This document shows, piece by piece, positions 53,471 to 60,927 of a DNA stretch of 64,000 bases. The translations under genes and the position numbers were made by a program. Source of the DNA: Sanguibacter gelidistatuariae. GTDB lineage: Bacteria; Actinomycetota; Actinomycetes; Actinomycetales; Cellulomonadaceae. The notes beneath the pieces were generated by a model. The model was not told the origin of the DNA. It searched no databases and saw only the letters and a program-made list of their open reading frames with translations. Where the stretch lies: NCBI RefSeq assembly GCF_900096585.1, contig NZ_FMYH01000002.1, positions 1 through 64,000 on the forward strand, in the 5' to 3' direction. The stretch's first letter is position 1, and each line of letters begins with the position of its first letter.

Positions 53471-53560
53471 GAGAGGCTCTTTCGTCGGATGCACGGGCGT
53501 GGTCGTGAGGTCAGCGCCCATTATGACCGCTGCCTGGGAGGTTCTCCCAGACCTGACCCT

Positions 53561-53593
53561 GCCCGACGTCGGCCCGACGTCGGCCCGACGCCG
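53561..53593. repeat. Three tandem copies of an 11-bp repeat upstream of terB
   Basis: GCCCGACGTCG occurs at 53561-53571 and 53572-53582, followed by GCCCGACGCCG at 53583-53593. A separate small inverted repeat, CTGGGAG-gtt-CTCCCAG, lies at 53534-53550. Both lie in the divergent gap between corA and terB. The tandem copies could be operator sites or simple slippage repeats. Confidence 0.4.
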
Positions 53594-53718
53594 CGTGGGC
53601 GCCTCTCGCGGCGATAGGATCGCTGGAGTCGTGGTGACGGCCCGTCACCTGCCGGACCCACGACTTGCCCGACGGCGCGGGTGGTCACCCGCGCCGCAGA
53701 CCATGCGGAGGATTTTCA

Positions 53719-54174
53719 ATGGCGTTCTGGGACCAGCTCAAGACGAAGACCTCGGAGATGAGCGACCAGCTCAAGACCAAGACGAAGCAGTTCACGAACA
53801 AGGACTTCGCCAACGCCAGCATGGCGATGTGCGCCCTGATCGCGGCCGCTGACGGCAAGATCGACCAGACCGAGCGCGGCAAGACCGCCGCCCTCATCAT
53901 GAACAACGAGATCCTCTCCGTCTTCTCCCCGAGCGACCTCCGCGAGAAGTTCGACTTCTACTGCGATCGCCTCGACCGGGACTACGACTTCGGCAAGGTC
54001 GAGGCCATCTCGGCCGTCGCCAAGCTCAAGTCGAAGCAGGACCAGGCCCGCGCCGTCATCCAGATCGGCATCATCATCGGCGGATCCGACGGCGACTTCG
54101 ACTCCGACGAGCGCCAGGCCGTCAAGGAGGCCTGCTTCGCGGTGGGTATCGCGCCGGCGGAGTTCGACCTCTGA
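53719..54174 (+). CDS. TerB-family tellurite-resistance/stress protein
   Basis: A 151-residue acidic helical protein. The TerB core is AMCALIAAADGKIDQTERGK and GSDGDFDSDERQAVKEACFA, the two metal-binding acidic loops. The N-terminus carries an imperfect Asp-Gln-Leu-Lys-Thr-Lys repeat (residues about 5-24). GGAGG precedes ATG 53719. TerB proteins belong to membrane-associated stress systems with TerC, TerD and ATP-grasp enzymes; here only an ATP-grasp gene lies nearby, on the opposite strand. Confidence 0.9.
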   Translation: MAFWDQLKTKTSEMSDQLKTKTKQFTNKDFANASMAMCALIAAADGKIDQTERGKTAALIMNNEILSVFSPSDLREKFDFYCDRLDRDYDFGKVEAISAVAKLKSKQDQARAVIQIGIIIGGSDGDFDSDERQAVKEACFAVGIAPAEFDL

Positions 54175-54202
54175 CCGGTGGCTGACACCGTAGTCTGAAC
54201 CG

Positions 54203-54242
54203 CAGATGGCGGCTGTCCCCTCGTGGGGACAGCCGCCATCTG
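54203..54242. terminator. Bidirectional hairpin terminator after terB
   Basis: The arm 54203-54220 pairs perfectly with 54225-54242: 18 bp with a TCGT tetraloop. It starts 28 bases after the terB stop and ends 27 bases before the stop of the convergent ATP-grasp gene. This is the most stable simple hairpin I saw in the window. Confidence 0.88.
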
Positions 54243-54268
54243 CGTCGGGACCTCAGTCCTGCGGCTGG

Positions 54269-55402
54269 TCAGCTCAGCGGCCGGACCAGCGAGCGCTCCG
54301 CCGCAAGCATCGCCGGCGGCTCCGGATTGACGTTCAGAGACGGCTCGTGAAGGGTCCCGGTGGCCGCCTCGGGCGGCAGCGGGACGAGGGTCTCGACCGT
54401 GACGAAGGAAGCGCCGAGGACCGGATCCAGCAGCCCGGCGTCGCCGCCGGTGGCCAGCCGGACGGCGGCCCAGGGCAGGTTGACCCCGGTCAGGGACGCG
54501 GCGAAGAGCCCCCCCGACGGACGGGTGTTGACCTCGAGCAGGGCAAGCTCTCCGCGCCACCAGCGCAGCTGGGTGTTGGAGAGATACGCGAGCTGATAGG
54601 CCTCGGTGATCTGCCGGGCGATGTCGACGGCGCGCGGGGTGTCGTCGAGGAAGGTTCGGCGCCGTCCTGACTTGGCCCGGGGCAACGCGGCGAGCAGCTC
54701 GCCGAAGGTGGTGGAGAGGCAGTCCACGCTGATCTCGGGGGAGGACATGTAGGGCATGACCATCATGGCCGGGACCGAGCGGCCCTCGGCATCAGCGGCG
54801 CGCAGAGCCGCCGTGACCTCGTCGAGGCGGACCCGGTGCGCGGGCGGGGCGAGCAGGTCGTCCAGGCTCATGGCGTCGTCGCTGAGCAGCCGGAAGCCCT
54901 CTGCTCCGACGCCGCTGAGTGGCTTGATGCAGATCTTCTCGTGCGTCTCGAGCTCGCCGCGCAGCGACAGGACTGCCGCCTCGAGCTCGTCCGCGCCGCG
55001 GGCGCGGCGCCACGGTGGCACCGGCAGCCCGAGCGTGGTCGCAGAGGCGTAGGTTGCGCACTTGTCGTCGAGCAGGGCGATCGACGCAGCCGGGGAGGCC
55101 AGGACCATGACGCCTGCCGCGTCGAACTCACCGTGCCGGGCGGCGATCTCCTCGATGCCCTTGCCGGGGAGCAGCACGTCGATCGCGTGCATCCGGCAGA
55201 ACTCCAGGACCCAGTCGACGTAGTCGTCGCCGACGAGCTGAGGTTCGAGGAAGGAGACGTCCGCGGCCTGGAGGACGGGCGACGTCGGATCGGTGTGTGT
55301 GGCGAACAGACGGACGCGGCGATGGTCCGGATTGTTCCGGAGCATCTGGAGGAACCAGTAGTTGGTGGCATACGTCCGGTTGAGCCAGATGTTCAGTGTC
55401 AC
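54269..55402 (-). CDS. ATP-grasp domain protein
   Basis: A 377-residue protein. A Rossmann-like N-terminus (LNIWLNRTYATNYWFLQMLR, VRLFATHTDP) precedes the ATP-grasp fold: LLDDKCATYASATTLGLPVP, ETHEKICIKPLSGVGAEGF with the ATP-binding lysine, and the magnesium site in GELALLEVNTRPSGGLFAAS (ExN). It resembles carbamoyl-phosphate-synthetase-like carboxylate-amine ligases of unknown substrate. Stand-alone ATP-grasp proteins are linked with TerB/TerD stress genes in other genomes, and this one is convergent to terB. Confidence 0.8.
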   Translation of the reverse strand: MTLNIWLNRTYATNYWFLQMLRNNPDHRRVRLFATHTDPTSPVLQAADVSFLEPQLVGDDYVDWVLEFCRMHAIDVLLPGKGIEEIAARHGEFDAAGVMVLASPAASIALLDDKCATYASATTLGLPVPPWRRARGADELEAAVLSLRGELETHEKICIKPLSGVGAEGFRLLSDDAMSLDDLLAPPAHRVRLDEVTAALRAADAEGRSVPAMMVMPYMSSPEISVDCLSTTFGELLAALPRAKSGRRRTFLDDTPRAVDIARQITEAYQLAYLSNTQLRWWRGELALLEVNTRPSGGLFAASLTGVNLPWAAVRLATGGDAGLLDPVLGASFVTVETLVPLPPEAATGTLHEPSLNVNPEPPAMLAAERSLVRPLS

Positions 55403-55526
55403 GAGATCCCTGCTGAGTGCGCGAAATAGGGGGGAAGGCGCGCCGGGTCACGTGCGTCTCGGCGCTACAGTACTCGCGTCCGAGCGCGACTGCGGACCAC
55501 CTTCTGGATCGCGATTCCCGCCGCCG

Positions 55527-56192
55527 TCACTTGCCTGCGAGCTGCTGGGCGAAGGGCAGGAAGTCGCCGAAGGGGCTCATGGGAGCCGGTGCCTGCTCGT
55601 GGGCTGACACCAGAGCTGAGAACTCCTGGGCTGCGCGCCGGATCCGTCCAGCCAGGTCGTCCGTGGACGCATTGGTGGACCCGCCCGTACCCCAGTCTGA
55701 GGAGGCCGCGAAGACCGCCGTCGGGGTGACGATCGCCCGGAGATAGGAGAACATCGGGCGCATCTCGTGCTCGAGGGTGAGGGAGTGCCGTGGCGTTCCG
55801 GCCGTCGCAGCCATGAGCACCGGGACGCCGGCGATCGCGGCGTTGTCGAGGATGTCGAAGAAGGACTTGAACAGCCCCGAGTAGGAGGCGGTGAAGATCG
55901 GGCTGACCGCGATGATGCCGTCCGCGGAGCCGACGGCGTCGATCACGGTGCGCAGGCGCGGGGCCGGGAAGCCTGTGAGCATCATGTCCATGATCTCGTG
56001 GGCGAGGTCACGCAGCTCGACGACGTGGACGTCCGCGGTCACGCCGCGCGTGGCCAACGAGCCGACGGAGTCGGCCACGAGGCGGTCGGTCAGCAGGCGG
56101 GTCGAGGACGGCTGGCTCAGGCCGGCCGTGATGGCGACGATCTTGCGGGTGGGCGCTGCGGCTGTGCTGGGGACAACAGGAATGGTGGACAT
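55527..56192 (-). CDS. NAD(P)H-dependent FMN reductase (CE1759-like)
   Basis: A 221-residue flavodoxin-fold reductase. It shows KIVAITAGLSQPSSTRLLTD (phosphate loop) and ADGIIAVSPIFTASYSGLFK (FMN contact), plus LMAATAGTPRHSL. It should supply reduced FMN to the luciferase-like monooxygenase encoded upstream in the same operon; the pairing of CE1758-type and CE1759-type proteins is known in corynebacteria and relatives. It starts at ATG 56192, 53 bases after the MarR gene. Confidence 0.87.
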   Translation of the reverse strand: MSTIPVVPSTAAAPTRKIVAITAGLSQPSSTRLLTDRLVADSVGSLATRGVTADVHVVELRDLAHEIMDMMLTGFPAPRLRTVIDAVGSADGIIAVSPIFTASYSGLFKSFFDILDNAAIAGVPVLMAATAGTPRHSLTLEHEMRPMFSYLRAIVTPTAVFAASSDWGTGGSTNASTDDLAGRIRRAAQEFSALVSAHEQAPAPMSPFGDFLPFAQQLAGK

Positions 56193-56245
56193 GGTGGCCT
56201 TTCGGGTGGTGCTGGCGGCGATGGTGCTGGGGGTGGGTGCGCCGG

Positions 56246-56767
56246 TCAACGGCGCGGTGCGGCGTCGGGAATCTGCGCCTGAGCCAGGCGCAGCTTGGTG
56301 CACAGCTCATCGAGGGTGGCCATCTCGCCGGCGGTGAGCGCGGGCTCGACGTAGGCGCGGATGCTGCGCACGTGCCTGCGCCCGATGGTCTTCTGCAGCT
56401 GCGCGCCCTCCGGCGTCAGCGCGATGAGCGTGCCGCGGCCGTCGCCCTCGGCGGGCCGCTTGGTGACCAGACCCCTGGACTCGAGCCGGTCGACCATCCT
56501 GCTCAGGGACGGCTGGGAGATCAGCACGTCCCGGTTGAGCTCGTTCAGGCGCAGCCCGCACGGGTCCGCGAGGCTCAGCGTGAAGAGCACGTCGTACTCG
56601 CGGACGGTGGCCGGGGCCCAGATGTCCTCGGCGGAGAACCGCTGCATGAGGGCGACCTGGGCCCGGAAGAGGGACTCCCAGGAACGGGCCGCGAGATGGG
56701 AGTCGTCGCGGTGGACGTCGACCGCATCGGCACCCGGTACCGGCTGCGCGGTCAGAGTCGTCGTCAT
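56246..56767 (-). CDS. MarR-family transcriptional regulator
   Basis: A 173-residue winged-helix protein. LRLNELNRDVLISQPSLSRM followed by VDRLESRGLVTKRPAEGDGR gives the DNA-recognition helix and wing. The order monooxygenase-marR-reductase within one operon suggests autoregulation in response to the compound degraded. The inverted repeat GTAGTT-n8-AACTAC upstream of the operon is the probable binding site. Its ATG overlaps the monooxygenase stop by four bases. Confidence 0.9.
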   Translation of the reverse strand: MTTTLTAQPVPGADAVDVHRDDSHLAARSWESLFRAQVALMQRFSAEDIWAPATVREYDVLFTLSLADPCGLRLNELNRDVLISQPSLSRMVDRLESRGLVTKRPAEGDGRGTLIALTPEGAQLQKTIGRRHVRSIRAYVEPALTAGEMATLDELCTKLRLAQAQIPDAAPRR

Positions 56768-57906
56768 CGCTGGTCCGCGGGGGAGGCGCCGGTCACGTCG
56801 TCGGCCGCGGCGTAGACGGTCGCGTCGTGGGAGCCACCAGCCTTCGCCACGAGCGAGGCGTGCGTGGGGGCCTCGGGCACGTGGGCGGGCCGCAGGGAGT
56901 CGAACTCCTTGCGCAGGACCGGCACAACCTCTTCGCCCAGCAGGTCCAGCTGCTCGAGGACCGTCTTGAGCGGCAGGCCCGCGTGGTCCATGAGGAACAG
57001 TTGGCGCTGGTAGTCCCCGACCTCGTCGCGCATGGAGGCGTAGCGGTCGATCACTTCCTGCGGGCTGCCGACGGTGAGCGGGGTCTGGGCTGTGAAGTCC
57101 TCCATGGACGGCCCGTGGCCGTAGACGGGGGCGTTGTCGAAGTAGGGCCGGAACGCACGCTTGGCGTCCTGGGAGTTCTTGTTCATGAACACCTGCCCGC
57201 CGAGCCCGACGATCGCCTGGTCGGCCGTGCCATGGCCGTAGTGCTCGAAGCGTTGGCGGTAGAGGGCGACCATCTCTCGGGTGTGCTCGATCGGCCAGAA
57301 GATGTTGTTGTGGAAGAACCCGTCGCCGTAGTAGGCGGCCTGCTCGGCGATCTCGGGGCTGCGGATCGAGCCGTGCCAGACGAAGGGGGCCACGCCGTCG
57401 AGCGGACGCGGGGTCGCGGTGAAGCTCTGCAGCGGGGTGCGGAACTCGCCCTCCCAGTCGACGACGTCCTCGGTCCAGAGCCGGCGCAGGAGCGCGTAGT
57501 TCTCGACCGCGAGCGGGATTCCCTGGCGGATGTCGCGCCCGAACCACGGGTAGACGGGTCCGGTGTTCCCGCGGCCCATCATGAGGTCGAGGCGCCCGTC
57601 GGCAAGGTGCTGCAGGGTCGCGTAGTCCTCGGCGATCTTCACCGGGTCGTTCGTGGTGATGAGGGTGGTCGCGGTCGAGAGCATGATCTTCGACGTCTTG
57701 GCCGCGATGTAGGCGAGGGTCGTGGTCGGGGAGGAGGGGACGAAGGGCGGGTTGTGGTGCTCGCCGGTCGCGAAGACGTCGAGGCCGACCTCCTCCGCCT
57801 TGAGGGCGATCGCGATCGTTGCCTTGATGCGTTCGTTCTCGGTGGGCGCGCGTCCGGTCGTGGGGTCCATCGTGATGTCGCCGACCGTAAAGATTCCGAA
57901 CTGCAT
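56764..57906 (-). CDS. Luciferase-like (LLM class) flavin-dependent monooxygenase
   Basis: A 380-residue TIM-barrel monooxygenase of the CE1758 type. It begins MQFGIFTVGDITMDP and contains VFATGEHHNPPFVPSSPTTT, GRLDLMMGRGNTGPVYPWFG and AYYGDGFFHNNIFWPIEH, all usual in the bacterial luciferase family. It uses reduced FMN (or F420), most likely FMN from the reductase at the end of the operon. Substrate unknown. Start ATG 57906 has AGGAG about 11 bases upstream; an earlier ATG at 57942 falls inside the putative operator. Confidence 0.88.
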   Translation of the reverse strand: MQFGIFTVGDITMDPTTGRAPTENERIKATIAIALKAEEVGLDVFATGEHHNPPFVPSSPTTTLAYIAAKTSKIMLSTATTLITTNDPVKIAEDYATLQHLADGRLDLMMGRGNTGPVYPWFGRDIRQGIPLAVENYALLRRLWTEDVVDWEGEFRTPLQSFTATPRPLDGVAPFVWHGSIRSPEIAEQAAYYGDGFFHNNIFWPIEHTREMVALYRQRFEHYGHGTADQAIVGLGGQVFMNKNSQDAKRAFRPYFDNAPVYGHGPSMEDFTAQTPLTVGSPQEVIDRYASMRDEVGDYQRQLFLMDHAGLPLKTVLEQLDLLGEEVVPVLRKEFDSLRPAHVPEAPTHASLVAKAGGSHDATVYAAADDVTGASPADQR

Positions 57907-57942
57907 GTGGACCAGCTCCTGAAGAAGTAGATGCGTTTGCAT

Positions 57943-57962
57943 GTAGTTTACGTCTCAACTAC
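57943..57962. promoter_or_regulatory. MarR-type operator upstream of the LLM monooxygenase operon
   Basis: GTAGTT (57943-57948) and AACTAC (57957-57962) are exact complements across eight bases. Size and AT-rich arms fit MarR-family operators. It is 37 bp upstream of the monooxygenase ATG, in an AT-rich stretch where the promoter must lie. The MarR protein of the operon is the natural candidate. Confidence 0.6.
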
Positions 57963-58004
57963 TTCATGGTCAAACATATTCCGGTCAGCGGAGAGTGGCG
58001 GTGG

Positions 58005-58481
58005 TCACCCGGCCGCGCGGGCCGGCGTGAGGCGCTTGATGACGAGGTACATCTCTCAGCCGATGCACACATTGAAGACGGCGTTGAGGAAGGCCGCGAC
58101 GAGCGCGACCCCGGCCGCCACGGGGACGGCCACCGGCACGACGGTGAGGCCGAGCACCAGACCGGCTCCGGTGATCACGAGGCCGACGCGCTGCGCGAAG
58201 CGTGGGGGGAGGGGGTCTTCAAGCTCGGTCGGCGGCGCGAGGCGCGGCCGGACGAAGGTCTTGAACACCCAGCCCTGGACGGTGCCCTGTGCCCCGCGGA
58301 CGGCTCCCAGGACGAAGAGCGCGACGGCGATCCCGAGCAGCACGAACGCGGCGGTCGAGGTGCCGGCGAGAACGGTCACGGCCAGCAGGACCGACATGAG
58401 GACGGCTCCGAAGCGTGGTCCACGTGGGTCGATGCCGCGCGTGGGACCGGTCGTCGAGCCGGTGGCTGATGAGTCGCTCAT
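58005..58481 (-). CDS. DUF4395 membrane protein with in-frame TGA at a conserved Cys position
   Basis: From ATG 58481 the protein has the DUF4395 opening DPRGPRFGAVLMSVLLAV, two membrane hairpins, and VFKTFVRPRLAPPTELEDPL. The conventional frame stops at TGA 58058-58056 after 141 residues, ending NAVFNVCIG. Beyond the TGA the same frame continues EMYLVIKRLTPARAAG to a second TGA at 58007-58005. As I recall, the family ends in C-x-G-C followed by E/Q-x-Y-L, so the TGA replaces the second Cys. The options are selenocysteine, a nonsense mutation of TGC or a sequencing error; the coordinates include the extension. It follows a thioredoxin-like gene after 15 bases. Function is probably in thiol or sulfur chemistry. 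Confidence 0.7.
58006..58029. terminator. GC hairpin at the end of the extended DUF4395 frame
   Basis: CCGGCC (58009-58014) pairs with GGCCGG (58020-58025) over a 5-base loop. CAC/GTG add three outer pairs across a bulge. In the minus direction it covers the last codons of the extended DUF4395 frame and lies about 30 bases past the internal TGA. It is plausibly the operon terminator and is too far and too GC-simple to be a convincing SECIS. Confidence 0.4.
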
Positions 58482-58496
58482 GGGGTGTCCTTGAGG

Positions 58497-59081
58497 CTAG
58501 CCACGCCCGCGGGTGCGGCCGTGTGGTTCGGAGTTGAGCTCTGATGTACCGGGTGCATCGGAATCGAGTGCAGCGAGTGCGTCGCGTGCCTGTCCCGGGG
58601 TCATCGGGCCGGAGGTCCGTCCGTGGACCGAGCCGCTCGGTCCGAGCAGGAACACGGTCGGGGTTCTCAGGACCCCGTGGGTGCGGACCAGGTCCGGGTG
58701 CTCTCCCACGTCGATCTCGACGTGGGAGACGCCGTCCTCCCGTGTGCTGAGGTCGGTGAGCACCCGGGCGACCTGGCGGCACGGGGCGCACACCTCGGAG
58801 GAGAACTGGACGAAGGTCGCCCTGCTCCCATGGACCGCGCCCAGGCCGGCCAGGTCGAGGCGAGGGTCGTCGGCGCGGGCGGCGGAGGCGCGCATCGTCC
58901 CCGACCGCCGGGAGGCGACGAACCACAGCAGGCTTGTCACGGCCAGGAGCGCAACGAGGCCTGCCGCGCGTCCGAGGGGCGAGCCGAAGACGAGGTCCAT
59001 AGGGGTGGTCCGGTATCTCTCTGGTGGGACGGAGGGTGCTTGTGGAGGTGGCTGGCCCGGTGCATCTGTTCCGGTGCTCAT
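58497..59081 (-). CDS. Membrane-anchored thioredoxin-like (TlpA-type) protein
   Basis: A 194-residue protein. After a Pro-rich cytoplasmic N-terminus there is one membrane helix (GRAAGLVALLAVTSLLWFVA, about residues 38-58), then a thioredoxin domain. Its active site is C-A-P-C in QFSSEVCAPCRQVARVL, and the cis-Pro loop is LRTPTVFLLGP. The C-terminal 30 residues are acidic and disordered. It should act outside the membrane in disulfide exchange or delivery of reducing power. The DUF4395 gene follows in the same operon; in mycobacteria related pairs sit beside sulfurtransferase genes, none of which is present here. Confidence 0.85.
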   Translation of the reverse strand: MSTGTDAPGQPPPQAPSVPPERYRTTPMDLVFGSPLGRAAGLVALLAVTSLLWFVASRRSGTMRASAARADDPRLDLAGLGAVHGSRATFVQFSSEVCAPCRQVARVLTDLSTREDGVSHVEIDVGEHPDLVRTHGVLRTPTVFLLGPSGSVHGRTSGPMTPGQARDALAALDSDAPGTSELNSEPHGRTRGRG

Positions 59082-59448
59082 GGCAGTCGCGGTCAGGTGT
59101 GCGAGCTAGGAGCTGGGTCGTCACCAGCCGCATGCATCTCGCAGGGGAGGGGCCTCGGCGCCCGGGTGGGGCGCGGCGGGCGCGGTCGCTATCGAGCGGC
59201 CGGACAGCAGAGCGGCCGACAACAACGCCCGGCGCGGGGAGCGCGGGACGTGGTCAGTTCCGGGGACAGCTGCATGCCGAGCATTCAACCATGTTCGGCA
59301 TCGACCACAACAGTGCCTGTTCACCTGCTGGATAGACGCCGATTCATGGCTTCCCCCCCCTCAGATCAACTTTCCCATTTCTTCACACCGTTCTTCAGGA
59401 TAAAATAGTGTGCCAAGCACATCTGATGCTATGGAGGAGACTCGAGCT
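59082..59448. other. 367-bp intergenic region
   Basis: No convincing gene. The right part (about 59345-59410) is strikingly AT-rich for this genome and ends with GGATAAAATAG, which contains a good -10-like hexamer, and TTCACA lies upstream of it. This is probably the promoter of the plus-strand small genes that follow. The left part must hold the promoter of the thioredoxin gene. Confidence 0.5.
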
Positions 59449-60048
59449 GTGACCTCACCACAAGAAGCAGTGACGGCAAGATACCCACGACCGCCAGTGA
59501 CGCACGCCGAGGCGGAATGGATCTGGCGCGAGCTGTCCGTGGACGCGCTGCGTACCGGCGCGAAGCCGGAGATCGTACGCCTCGCGGTCATCGTCGCCCT
59601 GAGCCGGTGCACAGGCGCGCGCTACGGGGACCTGCTGCGATGCACGGTCGACTCCTTCGGGCCGGAGCAGGGGAGCGTCCTGGTCGACCACGGGAAGCTG
59701 CGCACTCGCCTAGAGCACCCGCTCGACGACGCCGCACGCCTCGTCCTGCGGCGCTGGTTCGTCGTCCGTGAGGAGCTGTGCGCAGGGATCGAGGGATCGA
59801 CGCCCCAGGCGTTGCTCCTCACGGTCCACCACACCCACGACAACGGGATCACGGTCGTGGCCGGCCTGCCGATCACCCGGCAGGGTCTTGTGCTGTCGTG
59901 GCGACGGTTCATCCACCGCACCAACGCCCGCTACGCCGGGCTCCGTCCACCGCTGCCGACCCGCTTCGAGCAGGTGCGACGCGCCTGGTGGGCCTCCGAC
60001 GAGCCACAGACCACCGACGAGCCGGTCATCCCGGCTGATCTAGGCTGA
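59449..60048 (+). CDS. Degenerate tyrosine-recombinase-like protein
   Basis: A 199-residue protein. VIVALSRCTGARYGDLLRCT resembles the first catalytic-arginine box of phage-type integrases (T-G-x-R-x-x-E/D-L). VLVDHGKLRTRLEHPLDDAA resembles the beta-hairpin lysine region. The C-terminal part, TRFEQVRRAWWASDE, lacks the H-x-L-R-H box and no catalytic tyrosine is evident, so cleavage activity is unlikely. GGAGGAGA nine bases before GTG 59449 decides this start over ATG 59431 and GTG 59410. It is followed after four bases by a small unknown gene. Family assignment is tentative. Confidence 0.5.
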   Translation: MTSPQEAVTARYPRPPVTHAEAEWIWRELSVDALRTGAKPEIVRLAVIVALSRCTGARYGDLLRCTVDSFGPEQGSVLVDHGKLRTRLEHPLDDAARLVLRRWFVVREELCAGIEGSTPQALLLTVHHTHDNGITVVAGLPITRQGLVLSWRRFIHRTNARYAGLRPPLPTRFEQVRRAWWASDEPQTTDEPVIPADLG

Positions 60049-60052
60049 CCCG

Positions 60053-60340
60053 GTGCCATCCTTCCGAGTCTCTCTCGCCGTCGGCCTGCTGCGCCCCGGC
60101 GTCCCTGCTGCGAGCATCCTGCCAGCCGCCAAGGCGGCCGGAGCCGACCTGACCACCGTCGAGTCGAGCGACGTCTCTGTCGTCGGGGGTGCGGCCCGGA
60201 TCACCGTGCGCTTCACAGCCGAAGACACCCCCACCGCTCGCACGATCGCCGATCACGTGTGCGCGACGACGGGCGCGCTGGCTTCGATCTCCGACCTTGC
60301 GCTCACCCGCCGGTACGGCGGCCGCTGGCTTCCGGTGTGA
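60053..60340 (+). CDS. Hypothetical 95-residue protein
   Basis: I do not recognise it. The sequence alternates strands and helices (FRVSLAVGLLRPGVPAASIL, ARITVRFTAEDTPTARTIAD) in a way that suggests a small alpha/beta sandwich of the ferredoxin-like type, and ends in a basic RRYGGRWLPV. It starts at GTG 60053, four bases after the integrase-like gene, so the two are probably cotranscribed and may work together. Confidence 0.6.
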   Translation: MPSFRVSLAVGLLRPGVPAASILPAAKAAGADLTTVESSDVSVVGGAARITVRFTAEDTPTARTIADHVCATTGALASISDLALTRRYGGRWLPV

Positions 60341-60459
60341 CCCGGCCGGCCCGCCAGATCGGCTCCTCGGTGAAGCCGCCGCCGCGCCGGCGCAGCGCTC
60401 TGGCGGGTTGGTAGTTCCCGGCCTAGGCTGAAACCATCCTCATCAACGAGGGCGGAATC

Positions 60460-60909
60460 ATGGGCTGGATCCTTCTCTTCTACGGCGTCGTGCTGGCGTG
60501 CTTGGTCATCGCGCTCAGGTTCGCCCCGCACGGCACGGTGCCCGTGCGGCACGCCCGGCGCGGCATGTCGTCTCCACGCCCCCGGGGACGCCACGCATTC
60601 GCTGCGGCCCCTCGCCACGTCGACGACGATCCCTTCGAGGTCCTCGCCCTGCAGTGTCGGCTCACGGCCCTGGCGGCCGAGATCCAGCGGCTCGGGCGAG
60701 ACCGCACGACATTCGCCCTGGCCCACCACCTGCGGGCGACCCAGTATGCCTACGATGCGCTGCTGGCCGAGGCGTGCACGCTTGTCGGCCTGACGACCGA
60801 GGCCTGGGACCCAACGATCCCCGACGAGACTTCTGGGTCCTGGACCGTCGACGAGGACACCAGGATGCGCAAGGAGCTTGAGCTGTCCGCACGCGGCTGG
60901 ACCTGGTGA
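60460..60909 (+). CDS. Hypothetical membrane-anchored protein
   Basis: A 149-residue protein without a recognised family. An N-terminal membrane helix (GWILLFYGVVLACLVIALRF) is followed by an Arg/His/Pro-rich linker of about 40 residues and a soluble helical part (FEVLALQCRLTALAAEIQRL, AHHLRATQYAYDALLAEACT). It is probably anchored with the helical domain in the cytoplasm. ATG 60460 is about 120 bases after the previous gene, so it may have its own promoter. Confidence 0.65.
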   Translation: MGWILLFYGVVLACLVIALRFAPHGTVPVRHARRGMSSPRPRGRHAFAAAPRHVDDDPFEVLALQCRLTALAAEIQRLGRDRTTFALAHHLRATQYAYDALLAEACTLVGLTTEAWDPTIPDETSGSWTVDEDTRMRKELELSARGWTW

Positions 60910-60927
60910 CCCGACCACCAAGCCCGC

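Noticed and set aside
58037-58055. A 4-bp hairpin with an 8-base loop right after the DUF4395 TGA as a SECIS element
   Set aside because: The stem is too short and the loop lacks a clear bacterial SECIS pattern; I do not call it.
59060-59133. A possible short leader peptide (MRLVTTQLLARTPDRDCHEH) in front of the thioredoxin gene, like cysteine-responsive leaders in actinomycetes
   Set aside because: The frame has no early stop, runs on through the thioredoxin gene in another frame, and lacks the usual basic HVDL core.
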